Shown here one piece after another: positions 25,751-33,867 of a DNA stretch of 64,000 bases. The position numbers were made by a program, and so were the translations under genes. The stretch lies in assembly GCA_017416245.1 (NCBI GenBank), contig JAFQCX010000037.1, positions 23,166 through 87,165 on the forward strand, in the 5' to 3' direction. Origin of the DNA: Oscillospiraceae bacterium. GTDB lineage: Bacteria; Bacillota; Clostridia; Oscillospirales; Oscillospiraceae. The notes under the pieces are model-generated. The model saw only the letters and a list, made by a program, of their open reading frames with translations, was not told the DNA's origin and searched no databases. Position 1 is the first letter of the stretch. The number at the start of each line of letters is the position of its first letter.

Positions 25751-26545
25751 TTGAGACCCCGCATTCACTATTATACACGCTCACCGGGAAGCGTGCAGAT
25801 CACAGAATTTGCTCACTCCCGTCCCCAAAAAACCACCTTCATTTCCCCTTATGTGCGGAATGTTTACCTGTTGCACATCGTCACCAAGGGCGTATGCCGT
25901 TTCTGCGACTTTGATGCGCCTGCCGGCAGCGCTTTTCTGATCTCCAAGAACAAGCTCCACTCCTTTTCTGTAGAGCCGGAATACGAGCATTACTGGTTCG
26001 GCTTTGACGGCGACGGAGTGGCAGCGCTTTTCCGCCAGTACAACATCCAGCCAAATTCCCATCAGCTGTTTCGTATCCGCAATTTTGAATTGTTGAAAGT
26101 GATTTTGGAAAACGCTATGGAGCAGGCAGAAAATCAGGTCAGCGCCGCCCTGTGCGCCTTTTCTGCGGTATTCCCCCTTCTTATCTGCGGAGAAAACCCG
26201 GAGGAGTCGCCGGCAGATATTGCCATCGTGGCCAAGAATTTTATGGAAAAGAACTACCAAAGCCACATCACTATGGAGGATGTTGCCGGGCAGGTGTGTG
26301 TTTCTGAAAAATATCTGTGCCACCGATTCAAAAAAGCCTTTCAGGTAACGCCTCAGCATTATCTGCTTTCTTTGCGGATCAAGAAGGCGGAACGGCTGCT
26401 GAAAACAACTGACCTGAAAATCAATGAGATCTCCACCTCTGTGGGCTATCGTTCCCAACTGACCTTCTCCTATGCATTTAAAAACAAAACCGGCTACAGC
26501 CCCAGCTTGTACCGTACGCTTTATCTAAATCAAGAAGAAAGGTGA
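25751..26545 (+). CDS. AraC-family transcriptional regulator
   Basis: A 264-residue regulator with an N-terminal cupin-like sensor domain (HIVTKGVCRFCDFDAPAG, about 39-56) and a C-terminal AraC double HTH (about 160-260: MEDVAGQVCVSEKYLCHRFKK, INEISTSVGYRSQLTFSYAF). TTG 25751 is chosen because AAGGGAGGTGAT ends 4 nt before it. The GTG at 25742 lies within that SD and cannot be the start. It is divergent from the six-hairpin glycosidase gene and co-oriented with the esterase and rha genes, so it is the obvious candidate local activator responding to a sugar. Confidence 0.82.
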   Translation: MRPRIHYYTRSPGSVQITEFAHSRPQKTTFISPYVRNVYLLHIVTKGVCRFCDFDAPAGSAFLISKNKLHSFSVEPEYEHYWFGFDGDGVAALFRQYNIQPNSHQLFRIRNFELLKVILENAMEQAENQVSAALCAFSAVFPLLICGENPEESPADIAIVAKNFMEKNYQSHITMEDVAGQVCVSEKYLCHRFKKAFQVTPQHYLLSLRIKKAERLLKTTDLKINEISTSVGYRSQLTFSYAFKNKTGYSPSLYRTLYLNQEER

Positions 26546-26550
26546 TCACT

Positions 26551-27129
26551 ATGGCTACCAAAACGATTGATTTTCGCACCCCGGATTGGAAACGGCAATC
26601 CCTTGTAAATGCCTATTATTTTTTCAAAGGCACCGAAACCCCGGAATTTACGCAGCAGGACGACTGTATCACCACCAGTGTCAATCCGCAGTTCTCCTGG
26701 GGCTATGACGATATCAGCCTGCTTACCACTGAGCAATACAGCGCCGGTGTGGAGATCACGCTTACCTGCGCCTTTGAAGGCAGAGGCTGTCCTGAGATCA
26801 TTTTCGTTGAAGATCTGAAGCGCCATACAGACGGCTCTTTCCGCTACGGACCCTGCTTTGAGGTGGTTTTGTATAAAGACGGTCTGAATGTATGGCACCA
26901 TTTTCTTGAGGACGGCTCACGCTGGCATAAGCAGCTGGGTCTTACCTTCCCTGTTGCAGAAAACGAAACGCACACCCTGCGGGTGAAGGTTACGCACAAA
27001 ACCCTGCTGATCCAAACGGAAGATCAGAACATCACCTTGCACGTAGAAGATCTGCCCGAAACATTCCACGTGGGACTGACCGCCTGCGAGGGCATCGTAC
27101 GCCTGTATGAAATGACCATTGCAGAATAG
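26551..27129 (+). CDS. Hypothetical beta-sandwich protein
   Basis: A 192-residue protein without signal peptide, predicted mostly beta: alternating strands such as SAGVEITLTCAFEGRGCPEIIF, FEVVLYKDGLNVWHHF, HTLRVKVTHKTLLIQTEDQ and FHVGLTACEGIVRLYEMTI. The pattern is that of concanavalin-like or LamG-like jelly rolls that bind glycans. No catalytic motif is recognised. ATG 26551 is preceded by AAAGGTGAT, which overlaps the stop of the AraC gene, so the two are co-transcribed and probably coupled. Confidence 0.55.
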   Translation: MATKTIDFRTPDWKRQSLVNAYYFFKGTETPEFTQQDDCITTSVNPQFSWGYDDISLLTTEQYSAGVEITLTCAFEGRGCPEIIFVEDLKRHTDGSFRYGPCFEVVLYKDGLNVWHHFLEDGSRWHKQLGLTFPVAENETHTLRVKVTHKTLLIQTEDQNITLHVEDLPETFHVGLTACEGIVRLYEMTIAE

Positions 27130-27195
27130 GTAAGCTTGATTTCTGCGTCAAAAAGGGCTATACTACAAGTAATACTACTATCGAGGAGAAAACTG

Positions 27196-28611
27196 ATGGA
27201 CTACATTGTACATACCCCCTGCGGCGCGGTACAGGGCACAGCCGGCAAACACCCCGGCACGGCAGCCTATAAGGGTATCCGCTACGCGCTTGCCGGCCGC
27301 TGGGAAGCGCCTGTTCAGGTCACCCACTGGGACGGCATTTATGAAGCTGCCGACTACGGCGCCACTGCCTATCAGAGCACCGCTTTTGTAAAAAGTGTAA
27401 ATCCAAACAACTTTTATCACAACGAATTCCGCAAGGGCATCGAATATACCTACAGTGAGGACTGCCTGTTCCTGAACGTATTTACCCCCGACACCGCCAA
27501 AGCCGGGGACAACCTGCCGGTGCTGATCTATATCCACGGCGGCGCTTTCCAGGGCGGCAGCAGCCAGCAGAAGCAGTTCGATGAGCCTGTCTGGGCTACC
27601 CAGGGTGTGATTGGCGTTACCATTCACTACCGGCTTGGACCTCTGGGCTTTGTCTGCCTGCCGGAGCTGAAAGAAGAGGCCGGCTTCACCGGCAACTACG
27701 GTCTTTACGACCAGCTTACCGCCATCCGTTGGGTAAAGGACAACATCGCTGCCTTCGGCGGTGACCCGGAGAACATCACCGTTATGGGTCAGTCTGCCGG
27801 TGCCGAGAGCGTACAGCAGCTTTGCCTGAGCCCCCTGAGCAAGGGTCTGTTCCAAAAGGCAGTTATGTCCAGCGCCGGCGGTGTATTTTCTGCAAAAAAA
27901 CGATATCTGAATCCCCAACGAGCCAAGGCCTTCCGTTTCCTGAAAAAGCATCGCCCCAAAACCTACAACATTATGAGCTCTCTGCCTGCGGAGTATTACT
28001 ATCCTCTGTGGCAGGCGGTTATGAAGCAGGCCGGCTGCACTACCTTGGCAGAATTCCGAGCCATCTCCCCGGAGGCCCTTTACAAGGCCTTTGATGGGGT
28101 AAAAGAGGCATTTCCGGATATGGGCGCGCATCCCTGCATCGACGGCAAGCTGAGCGTAGCGCCCGGCGCAGAGATCCTGGCTGCCGGCAAGCATATGCAG
28201 ATTCCCTATATGGTGGGCTCTACCAGCGAGGATATGATTCCGGCTGTTTTGCAGGAGCTTGCGAAAATGTGGTGCGACCCTCAGCAAAAGCCCGGTTATA
28301 TCTGGTATTTCGACCGGCAGCTGCCCGGTGATAACGAGGGTGCGTGGCACTCTGCCGACCTGTGGTACTGGTTTGGTACGCTGGGTAATTGCTGGCGGCC
28401 TATGACCGAAAAGGACTATGATCTGAGCCGGCAAATGGCTACCTATCTGTGTAACTTCGCCCGCACCGGCAACCCCAATCAGACAGGTCTGCCTGTATGG
28501 ATCGCAGCCGACAAAAAGCAGAAGAAGGTTCTGTGGCTGGGCGAACAGGACACCCACATGGAAAAGCCCCCTATGAAAAAGCTGCGCCGCACAATGTATT
28601 CGGCAAAATAA
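27196..28611 (+). CDS. Type-B carboxylesterase family hydrolase
   Basis: A 471-residue alpha/beta-hydrolase of the carboxylesterase/p-nitrobenzyl esterase family: oxyanion motif YIHGGAFQGG (about 111-120), nucleophile elbow GQSAGAES (about 196-203, Ser at the centre) and the EDCLFLNVF segment (about 90-98). The family hydrolyses small carboxylic esters. Beside rhamnose genes it may remove acyl or feruloyl groups from plant oligosaccharides. No signal peptide, so intracellular. ATG 27196 has GAGGAGAAAACTG as SD. A terminator follows at 28622. Confidence 0.82.
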   Translation: MDYIVHTPCGAVQGTAGKHPGTAAYKGIRYALAGRWEAPVQVTHWDGIYEAADYGATAYQSTAFVKSVNPNNFYHNEFRKGIEYTYSEDCLFLNVFTPDTAKAGDNLPVLIYIHGGAFQGGSSQQKQFDEPVWATQGVIGVTIHYRLGPLGFVCLPELKEEAGFTGNYGLYDQLTAIRWVKDNIAAFGGDPENITVMGQSAGAESVQQLCLSPLSKGLFQKAVMSSAGGVFSAKKRYLNPQRAKAFRFLKKHRPKTYNIMSSLPAEYYYPLWQAVMKQAGCTTLAEFRAISPEALYKAFDGVKEAFPDMGAHPCIDGKLSVAPGAEILAAGKHMQIPYMVGSTSEDMIPAVLQELAKMWCDPQQKPGYIWYFDRQLPGDNEGAWHSADLWYWFGTLGNCWRPMTEKDYDLSRQMATYLCNFARTGNPNQTGLPVWIAADKKQKKVLWLGEQDTHMEKPPMKKLRRTMYSAK

Positions 28612-28621
28612 CCTATAAGCT

Positions 28622-28654
28622 ACCGGCAGATGCAACCGCGTCTGCCGGTTTTTT
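28622..28654 (+). terminator. Terminator after the carboxylesterase gene
   Basis: Stem ACCGGCAGA (28622-28630) with TCTGCCGGT (28641-28649) and a T6 run. It separates the esterase from the rha operon. Confidence 0.85.
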
Positions 28655-28723
28655 GGAGCAAAAATGCCTGGGGCGGCAAATTTTTTCTTCCCCTTAAAAA
28701 AGGATAGCAATTTTCCAAAAATA

Positions 28724-28732
28724 TGGTATAAT
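28724..28732 (+). promoter_or_regulatory. Extended -10 promoter of the rha operon
   Basis: TGGTATAAT is an extended -10 element (TGn-TATAAT). No good -35 is found at 16-18 bp, which suits a promoter that needs an activator. The leader contains a GGCGC-GTTT-GCGCC hairpin at about 28749-28762. Confidence 0.5.
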
Positions 28733-28787
28733 TTTTACAGAAGGAAACGGCGCGTTTGCGCCCACAAGCAAATGGAGGAATCTGATC

Positions 28788-30059
28788 TTGAAATACTGTT
28801 TAGCCATTGATATTGGCGCTTCCTCCGGCCGGCATATCGTCGGTTGGAAAGAAGACGGCCAAATTTGTACAGATGAGGTATACCGTTTTCCCAACGGCGT
28901 TCAGCAAAAGGGTGACCATCTTGTTTGGGACATCCAAGCCTTGCTGCAGCACGTGAAAGAGGGAATCCGTCTTGCAAAGGAAAAATACCCCTGCATCCAG
29001 AGCCTTTCCATAGACACCTGGGGCGTGGACTACGTGCTGCTGGAGGGGGATACAGAGATTTTCCCTGTGTATGCGTATCGGGATACCCGGACGGAGGCAG
29101 CCGTTGTGAACGTCCACAAGAAGATCCCCTTTGCCCAGCTATACAGCCACACAGGCTGCCAGTTCCAGCCCTTTAACACCATCTATCAGCTGTATGACGA
29201 CAAAGTAAACGGCCGGCTGGAAAAGGCCACGGATATGCTGATGATCCCCGAGTACCTGCTGTATAAGCTCTGCGGCGTAAAGGCAAGAGAATACACCAAT
29301 GCCACCACCTCGGGTATGGTAAACGCCGAAACCGGCGCGTTCGATCTGGAAATCACCGATGCCCAGGGCTATCCCCGATGCTTGTTCCCCACCCTGGCGC
29401 AGCCGGGAACCGTTTTGGGAGAATATGAGGGAATCTCCTGCGTTCTGTGCGCGACCCACGATACAGGCTCTGCCGTGGAGGGCATCCCCATGGAGGGCAA
29501 TCACCCCTATATCTCCTCCGGCACCTGGAGTCTGCTGGGCGTGAAGACCCCCAAGCCCATTACCGATGAAGGCAGCCAAAAGGCAAATTACTCCAACGAG
29601 GGCGGTGTAGGCTACAACCGCTATCAGAAAAACATTATGGGTATGTGGCTGGTGAACGAGCTGCAGCGGGAGCTGTGTCCCGATACCCCCTTCCCGGAGA
29701 TCGTCAAGCTGGCAGAGGAAAGCACGTGTGACTTGCTTGTAGATGCCAACGCTCAGGAGTTTTTAGCGCCCAAGAGTATGAAATCCGCCTTTGATAAGGC
29801 AACCGGCAATCATCTGCATACCGTTGGCGACTATTTCCGCTGCGCTTATCTGAGCCTGGCAGAAAGCTACCGGCAGGCGATCGCCGAGCTTGAAAGCAAC
29901 ACCGGCGTAGCCTACAGCAAGCTCTATATCGTAGGCGGCGGCGCAAAGAACGGCTTTTTGAACGATCTCACCGCCAAGGCCACCGGCAAGGAAGTCATCG
30001 CTCTGCCTATTGAGGCAACGGCGCTTGGTAATTTGAAAATTCAACTGGAGGTAAACTAA
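28788..30059 (+). CDS. rhaB: Rhamnulokinase, C-terminally short
   Basis: A 423-residue FGGY kinase that phosphorylates L-rhamnulose. It opens with AIDIGASSGRHI (about 5-16), the rhamnulokinase phosphate-binding signature, has SIDTWGVDYVLL (about 73-84), ATHDTGSAVEGIP (about 223-235) and ISSGTWSLLGV, and near the end IVGGGAKN and EATALGNLKIQL. The usual protein is 460-490 residues and continues about 40-50 residues past EATALGN. Here translation stops and rhaA begins at the next base. TTG 28788 is used, behind ATGGAGGAAT. First gene of the rha operon. Confidence 0.88.
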   Translation: MKYCLAIDIGASSGRHIVGWKEDGQICTDEVYRFPNGVQQKGDHLVWDIQALLQHVKEGIRLAKEKYPCIQSLSIDTWGVDYVLLEGDTEIFPVYAYRDTRTEAAVVNVHKKIPFAQLYSHTGCQFQPFNTIYQLYDDKVNGRLEKATDMLMIPEYLLYKLCGVKAREYTNATTSGMVNAETGAFDLEITDAQGYPRCLFPTLAQPGTVLGEYEGISCVLCATHDTGSAVEGIPMEGNHPYISSGTWSLLGVKTPKPITDEGSQKANYSNEGGVGYNRYQKNIMGMWLVNELQRELCPDTPFPEIVKLAEESTCDLLVDANAQEFLAPKSMKSAFDKATGNHLHTVGDYFRCAYLSLAESYRQAIAELESNTGVAYSKLYIVGGGAKNGFLNDLTAKATGKEVIALPIEATALGNLKIQLEVN

Positions 30060-31310
30060 ATGTCTTACATAGATGCAAAGGAAAAATATGCAGCCCTCGG
30101 TGTGGACACCGATGCTGCCATTGAAAAGCTGAAAAACGTGCCGGTTGCCCTGCACTGCTGGCAGGGTGACGACGTGCGTGGCTTTGACACCGACCCGAAT
30201 AAGCCTCTCACCGGCGGCATTCAAACCACCGGCAACTACCCCGGCAGAGCCAGAACGCCGGAGGAGCTGATGGCAGATCTGGATCTGGCGCTGAAGCTGT
30301 GCCCCGGCACCAAAAAGATGAACCTTCACGCCTCCTATGCCATTTTTGAAGATGGCCAGTGGGCAGATCGGGACAAATTAGAGCCCAAGCATTTTGCAAA
30401 ATGGGTGGCTTTCTGTAAGGAGCGGGGTCTTGGCTGTGACTTTAACCCCACCTTCTTCTCCCACCCCAAGGCAAACGGCCTGACCCTGTCCTCCCCCGAC
30501 CCGGAGATCCGTAAGTTCTGGATCGAGCACGGCAAGGCCTGTATCCGCATTTCCACCTACCTTGCCGAAGAGCTGGGGCAGCCCTGTGTTATGAACATCT
30601 GGACCGGCGACGGCTTCAAGGACATCCCCGCTGACCGGATGGGTCCCCGTATCCGTTACAAGGAGGCCATCGACGAGATCCTCTCCGAGCCCTTTGACTT
30701 TAACAAGGTCAAGCCCTGCGTAGAGAGCAAGGTCTTTGGCATCGGCGTGGAGGCCTACACTGCAGGCAGCGCGGAGTTTGCTCTGAGCTATGCGGCAATG
30801 AACAAGGAAAAGTGCATTCCGCTGATGGATAACGGTCACTACCACCCCACCGAGATGGTATCCGATAAAATTCCCGCGCTGCTGGCATTCTTCCCGGAGA
30901 TCGCACTGCACATTACCCGTCCCATCCGTTGGGACAGCGATCACGTGGTGCTGCTGGACGACGAAACCAAGGAGATCTGCAAGGAGATCGTCCGCTGCGG
31001 CGGCCTGGAGGGTCGTGTAAAGATCGCGCTGGACTACTTTGATGCGTCCATCAACCGGGTAGCCGCCTGGGTGGTGGGTCTGCGGAACGTGCAAAAGGCG
31101 CTGCTGCAAGCCCTTCTCGCCCCCGACTATACCGCCCTGCAGGATGCCGGCGACTGGACGAAGCTGATGGTACTGCAGGAGGAGCAGAAGACCCTGCCCT
31201 TCGGTGAAGTTTGGGAGCAGTACTGCCGGATCTGCAATGTACCCGGCGACGGCCAGTGGTTTGCCGCAGTACAGGCATACGAAACAGAAACACTCAGCAA
31301 GAGAGGATAA
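30060..31310 (+). CDS. rhaA: L-rhamnose isomerase
   Basis: A 416-residue RhaA of normal length, converting L-rhamnose to L-rhamnulose in the cytosol with Mn2+/Zn2+. Conserved stretches include ALHCWQGDDVRGFD (about 30-43), MNLHASYA, GLGCDFNPTFFSHPKA (about 121-136), MDNGHYHPTEMV (about 256-267) and HITRPIRWDSDHVV (about 283-296), which supply the metal and substrate ligands. ATG 30060 follows the rhaB stop with no gap; its SD CTGGAGGTAAACTAA lies in rhaB. Confidence 0.95.
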   Translation: MSYIDAKEKYAALGVDTDAAIEKLKNVPVALHCWQGDDVRGFDTDPNKPLTGGIQTTGNYPGRARTPEELMADLDLALKLCPGTKKMNLHASYAIFEDGQWADRDKLEPKHFAKWVAFCKERGLGCDFNPTFFSHPKANGLTLSSPDPEIRKFWIEHGKACIRISTYLAEELGQPCVMNIWTGDGFKDIPADRMGPRIRYKEAIDEILSEPFDFNKVKPCVESKVFGIGVEAYTAGSAEFALSYAAMNKEKCIPLMDNGHYHPTEMVSDKIPALLAFFPEIALHITRPIRWDSDHVVLLDDETKEICKEIVRCGGLEGRVKIALDYFDASINRVAAWVVGLRNVQKALLQALLAPDYTALQDAGDWTKLMVLQEEQKTLPFGEVWEQYCRICNVPGDGQWFAAVQAYETETLSKRG

Positions 31311-31315
31311 GAAAT

Positions 31316-32395
31316 ATGTTTAACGAAAAAGATGCTTTGCGTATGGAGGGCTTTTTGACCCTTTCCCACATTGCCGGCAGCCGGGCAGACTACGTGCAGG
31401 GCGGCGGCGGAAACACCTCTGTAAAGCTGGAAGACGGCACAATGGCTATCAAGGCCTCCGGCTTCTGTCTGAAGGACATTGAGATGGACAACGCCTTTGC
31501 CCTGCTGGACGGCAATGCCCTGCGCGCTTTCTACCGGGAGCATAACCCCGAGGATTTTGAAGATTGCGAAAAGTCCGGCGCTCAGTGCACCAAGGATAAC
31601 ATCAAGACCATCGAGGGCTTGCCCCTGCTGCGTCCCTCTGTGGAGGCCGGCTTCCACTCCATTCTGAAGACCTATGTGCTCCACACCCACAGCGTGTATG
31701 CCAACCTTGCCGCCTGCGCGGTAGAGGGTAAGGAAATCGCCGCCAAGGCATTCCAAAACGCTCCCTACAGCTGGGGCTGGGTGGATTATCAGGACCCCGG
31801 CGCCAAGCTTGCCTTTGCCATTCGTGACGAGATGGCACGGGTAGAACAGGTGACCGGCAAAGTCCCCGCTGTGATCCTTATGCAGAACCACGGCATCATT
31901 GTCCACGACGACGATGCCCTGACTACCCTTGCCATTCACGCAGATGCCAATGTGCGGCTGGCCGCCCAGTTCGGTCTTGCAGAAAATGCCTTCCCTGCCA
32001 TTTGCGTAGAGGAGCTATCAGGTGGTGTTTACAGAGCCGCGACTCCCTACCTCAAGAGCCAGCTGGTCGGTTGCAAGTACACCCAGGAGCAGCTGATCAC
32101 CGAGCCTCTGTACCCCGATCAGATGGTGTTCCTCACCGGCACCTATTTCCAGGATCAGGACACCATTGATGAAGGACAGGCAGTAGCTTCCACCTGCAAC
32201 GGCGAACTGGTAATGCGTATGGGCGCAGGCAAGGCGCTGACCCTGACCGAAACCTTGAGCGCTGTGTTCTTCATTATGGAAAAGGTGCAAAAAGCAGGCT
32301 ACACCCTTTCCACCATGAGCGACGCGGCAAGAAACTTCATTGCCAACTGGGAAAGCGAAAAGTACCGCAAGTCCCTGGGCGAAAAGAAGAAATAA
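31316..32395 (+). CDS. Class II aldolase, probable rhamnulose-1-phosphate aldolase
   Basis: A 359-residue class II aldolase/adducin-family protein. It has QGGGGNTSVKLEDG (about 24-37), PSVEAGFHSIL (about 107-117, catalytic Glu), HTHSVYANL (about 124-132, zinc His pair) and MQNHGIIVH (third zinc His). The opening resembles the aldolase half of bifunctional RhaD/YuxG-type rhamnulose-1-P aldolase/lactaldehyde dehydrogenases, here without the dehydrogenase half. It directly follows rhaA (5-nt gap, SD GAGAGGAT), so cleavage of rhamnulose-1-P to DHAP and L-lactaldehyde is the expected role. Confidence 0.75.
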   Translation: MFNEKDALRMEGFLTLSHIAGSRADYVQGGGGNTSVKLEDGTMAIKASGFCLKDIEMDNAFALLDGNALRAFYREHNPEDFEDCEKSGAQCTKDNIKTIEGLPLLRPSVEAGFHSILKTYVLHTHSVYANLAACAVEGKEIAAKAFQNAPYSWGWVDYQDPGAKLAFAIRDEMARVEQVTGKVPAVILMQNHGIIVHDDDALTTLAIHADANVRLAAQFGLAENAFPAICVEELSGGVYRAATPYLKSQLVGCKYTQEQLITEPLYPDQMVFLTGTYFQDQDTIDEGQAVASTCNGELVMRMGAGKALTLTETLSAVFFIMEKVQKAGYTLSTMSDAARNFIANWESEKYRKSLGEKKK

Positions 32396-32520
32396 CAAAG
32401 CTGCCGCAAGAAAATTCCAAACCGTAACCGAACCGAATACGTTAGAGGCATTCCGCCTGCCCTCCCTTTGCGGCGCAGGCATCCTCTTTCACAAAAATAC
32501 ATTTCAACAGGAGGCCTATT

Positions 32521-33813
32521 ATGAACATCGACTATATTCATCCTGCTGACCAACTGGTTATGTTTATGCAGCGTATCTACGACAAGGGCATGACCACCAC
32601 CTCCGGCGGCAACCTGTCCATTATGGACAACGAGGGAAACATCTGGATCACCCCTGCCGGTGTGGACAAGGGCACCCTGACCCGCAACGATATTATCTGC
32701 GTAAAGCCCGACGGCACCACCGTAGGCCCGCACAGACCCTCCTCTGAGCTTCCCTTCCACGCCTCGGTCTATAAAATGCGGCCTGACTTAAAGGCTGTGC
32801 TCCACGCCCATCCCCCTGCGCTGGTGGCTTTTTCCATCGTGCGCCGCTGCCCCAATCTGGACCTGGTCCCCTCGGTGCGGAAGGTTTGCTCCGACGTGCA
32901 GATCGCCGTTTACGATGTGCCCGGCAGCGATGCCCTGGGTGACCGTATCGGCACAGTTTTCGCCGGTGGCTGCGATATTGCAATTTTGGAAAACCACGGC
33001 GTATGCATCGGCGCGCCGGATATGTTCACCGCATTCCAGCGCTTTGAAACCTTGAACTACACTGCTACATTGGAGGGTCTTGCCAAGAAAGTGGGCAACA
33101 TCCACGCGCTGCCTCCGGAGAGCTACCGAATCAGCCAGACCCTTTACCACACCAAGATGGATGACTTTATCCCCCACAGCCACACCTCAGAGGAGCTGGC
33201 TGCCCGTCGGGATATGATCACGCTCATCAAGCGTTCCTACAAAATGGGTCTGTTTACCGCAACCCACGGCACTTATTCCGTCCGTCTGGCGGACGGCAGC
33301 TTCCTGATCACCCCCTACAACTGTGACCGCGCTTATCTGGAGGAGGATGATCTGGTACGGGTAAAGGCAGGTATGAAGGAGCAGGGCAAGATCCCCTCCC
33401 GCGCCGTGCAGTTCCACGAAAAGGTCTACGAGAAGCACCCGGAGATCAAGGCTATTTTGCAGGCGCACCCTGTTCACGCTATGGCCTTTGCCATTACCGA
33501 TGCGGCGTTTGATCCCAGAACCATTCCCGAAAGCTATATTCTGCTGCGGGATGTGAAAAAGCTGCCCTACGAGCAGGTTTATCTGGATCCCGACACTACC
33601 GCTGAGGAATTTGCCCCCAGCCGTCCCGCTGTGATGATTGAGAACAGCAGCGTGGTGGTCACCGGTGAGAGCCTCTTGCAGGCCTTTGACCGGCTGGAGG
33701 TTATGGAATCCACCGCCCATTCCATTATTTTGTCCAAAGAAATCGGCCAGATCATCCATATCACCGACAAGGAAATCGACGATCTGAAGGTGGCTTTCCA
33801 CTTGACCGATTAA
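32521..33813 (+). CDS. Tandem class II aldolase-like protein, second half degenerate
   Basis: A 430-residue fusion of two class II aldolase domains. Domain 1 (about 1-210) has TTTSGGNLSI (26-35), the catalytic Glu in PSSELPFH (E76), zinc His pair HAHPP (H95, H97) and third His in ILENHGVCIG. Domain 2 (about 225-430) has ATHGTYSVRLADG in place of the GGN loop, SRAVQFH in place of SSEL (Glu lost), QAHP instead of HAHP, and MIENSS instead of ENHG, so two zinc ligands and the Glu are missing. It may be fuculose- or rhamnulose-phosphate aldolase-like. SD CAGGAGGCC. Probably the last gene of the rha operon. Confidence 0.72.
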   Translation: MNIDYIHPADQLVMFMQRIYDKGMTTTSGGNLSIMDNEGNIWITPAGVDKGTLTRNDIICVKPDGTTVGPHRPSSELPFHASVYKMRPDLKAVLHAHPPALVAFSIVRRCPNLDLVPSVRKVCSDVQIAVYDVPGSDALGDRIGTVFAGGCDIAILENHGVCIGAPDMFTAFQRFETLNYTATLEGLAKKVGNIHALPPESYRISQTLYHTKMDDFIPHSHTSEELAARRDMITLIKRSYKMGLFTATHGTYSVRLADGSFLITPYNCDRAYLEEDDLVRVKAGMKEQGKIPSRAVQFHEKVYEKHPEIKAILQAHPVHAMAFAITDAAFDPRTIPESYILLRDVKKLPYEQVYLDPDTTAEEFAPSRPAVMIENSSVVVTGESLLQAFDRLEVMESTAHSIILSKEIGQIIHITDKEIDDLKVAFHLTD

Positions 33814-33831
33814 GCCGGTTATACACAAAAA

Positions 33832-33865
33832 CACCGCAGTACCTAAAAAGTACTGCGGTGCTTTG
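33832..33865. terminator. Bidirectional terminator between rha operon and P-ATPase gene
   Basis: An 11-bp perfect stem (33832-33842 with 33850-33860), T-rich on both sides, placed between convergent genes. Confidence 0.85.
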
Positions 33866-33867
33866 TT

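Noticed and set aside
27178-28710. Open frame of 510 codons antisense to the carboxylesterase
   Set aside because: It runs through the terminator and start region of the real gene and has no family features.
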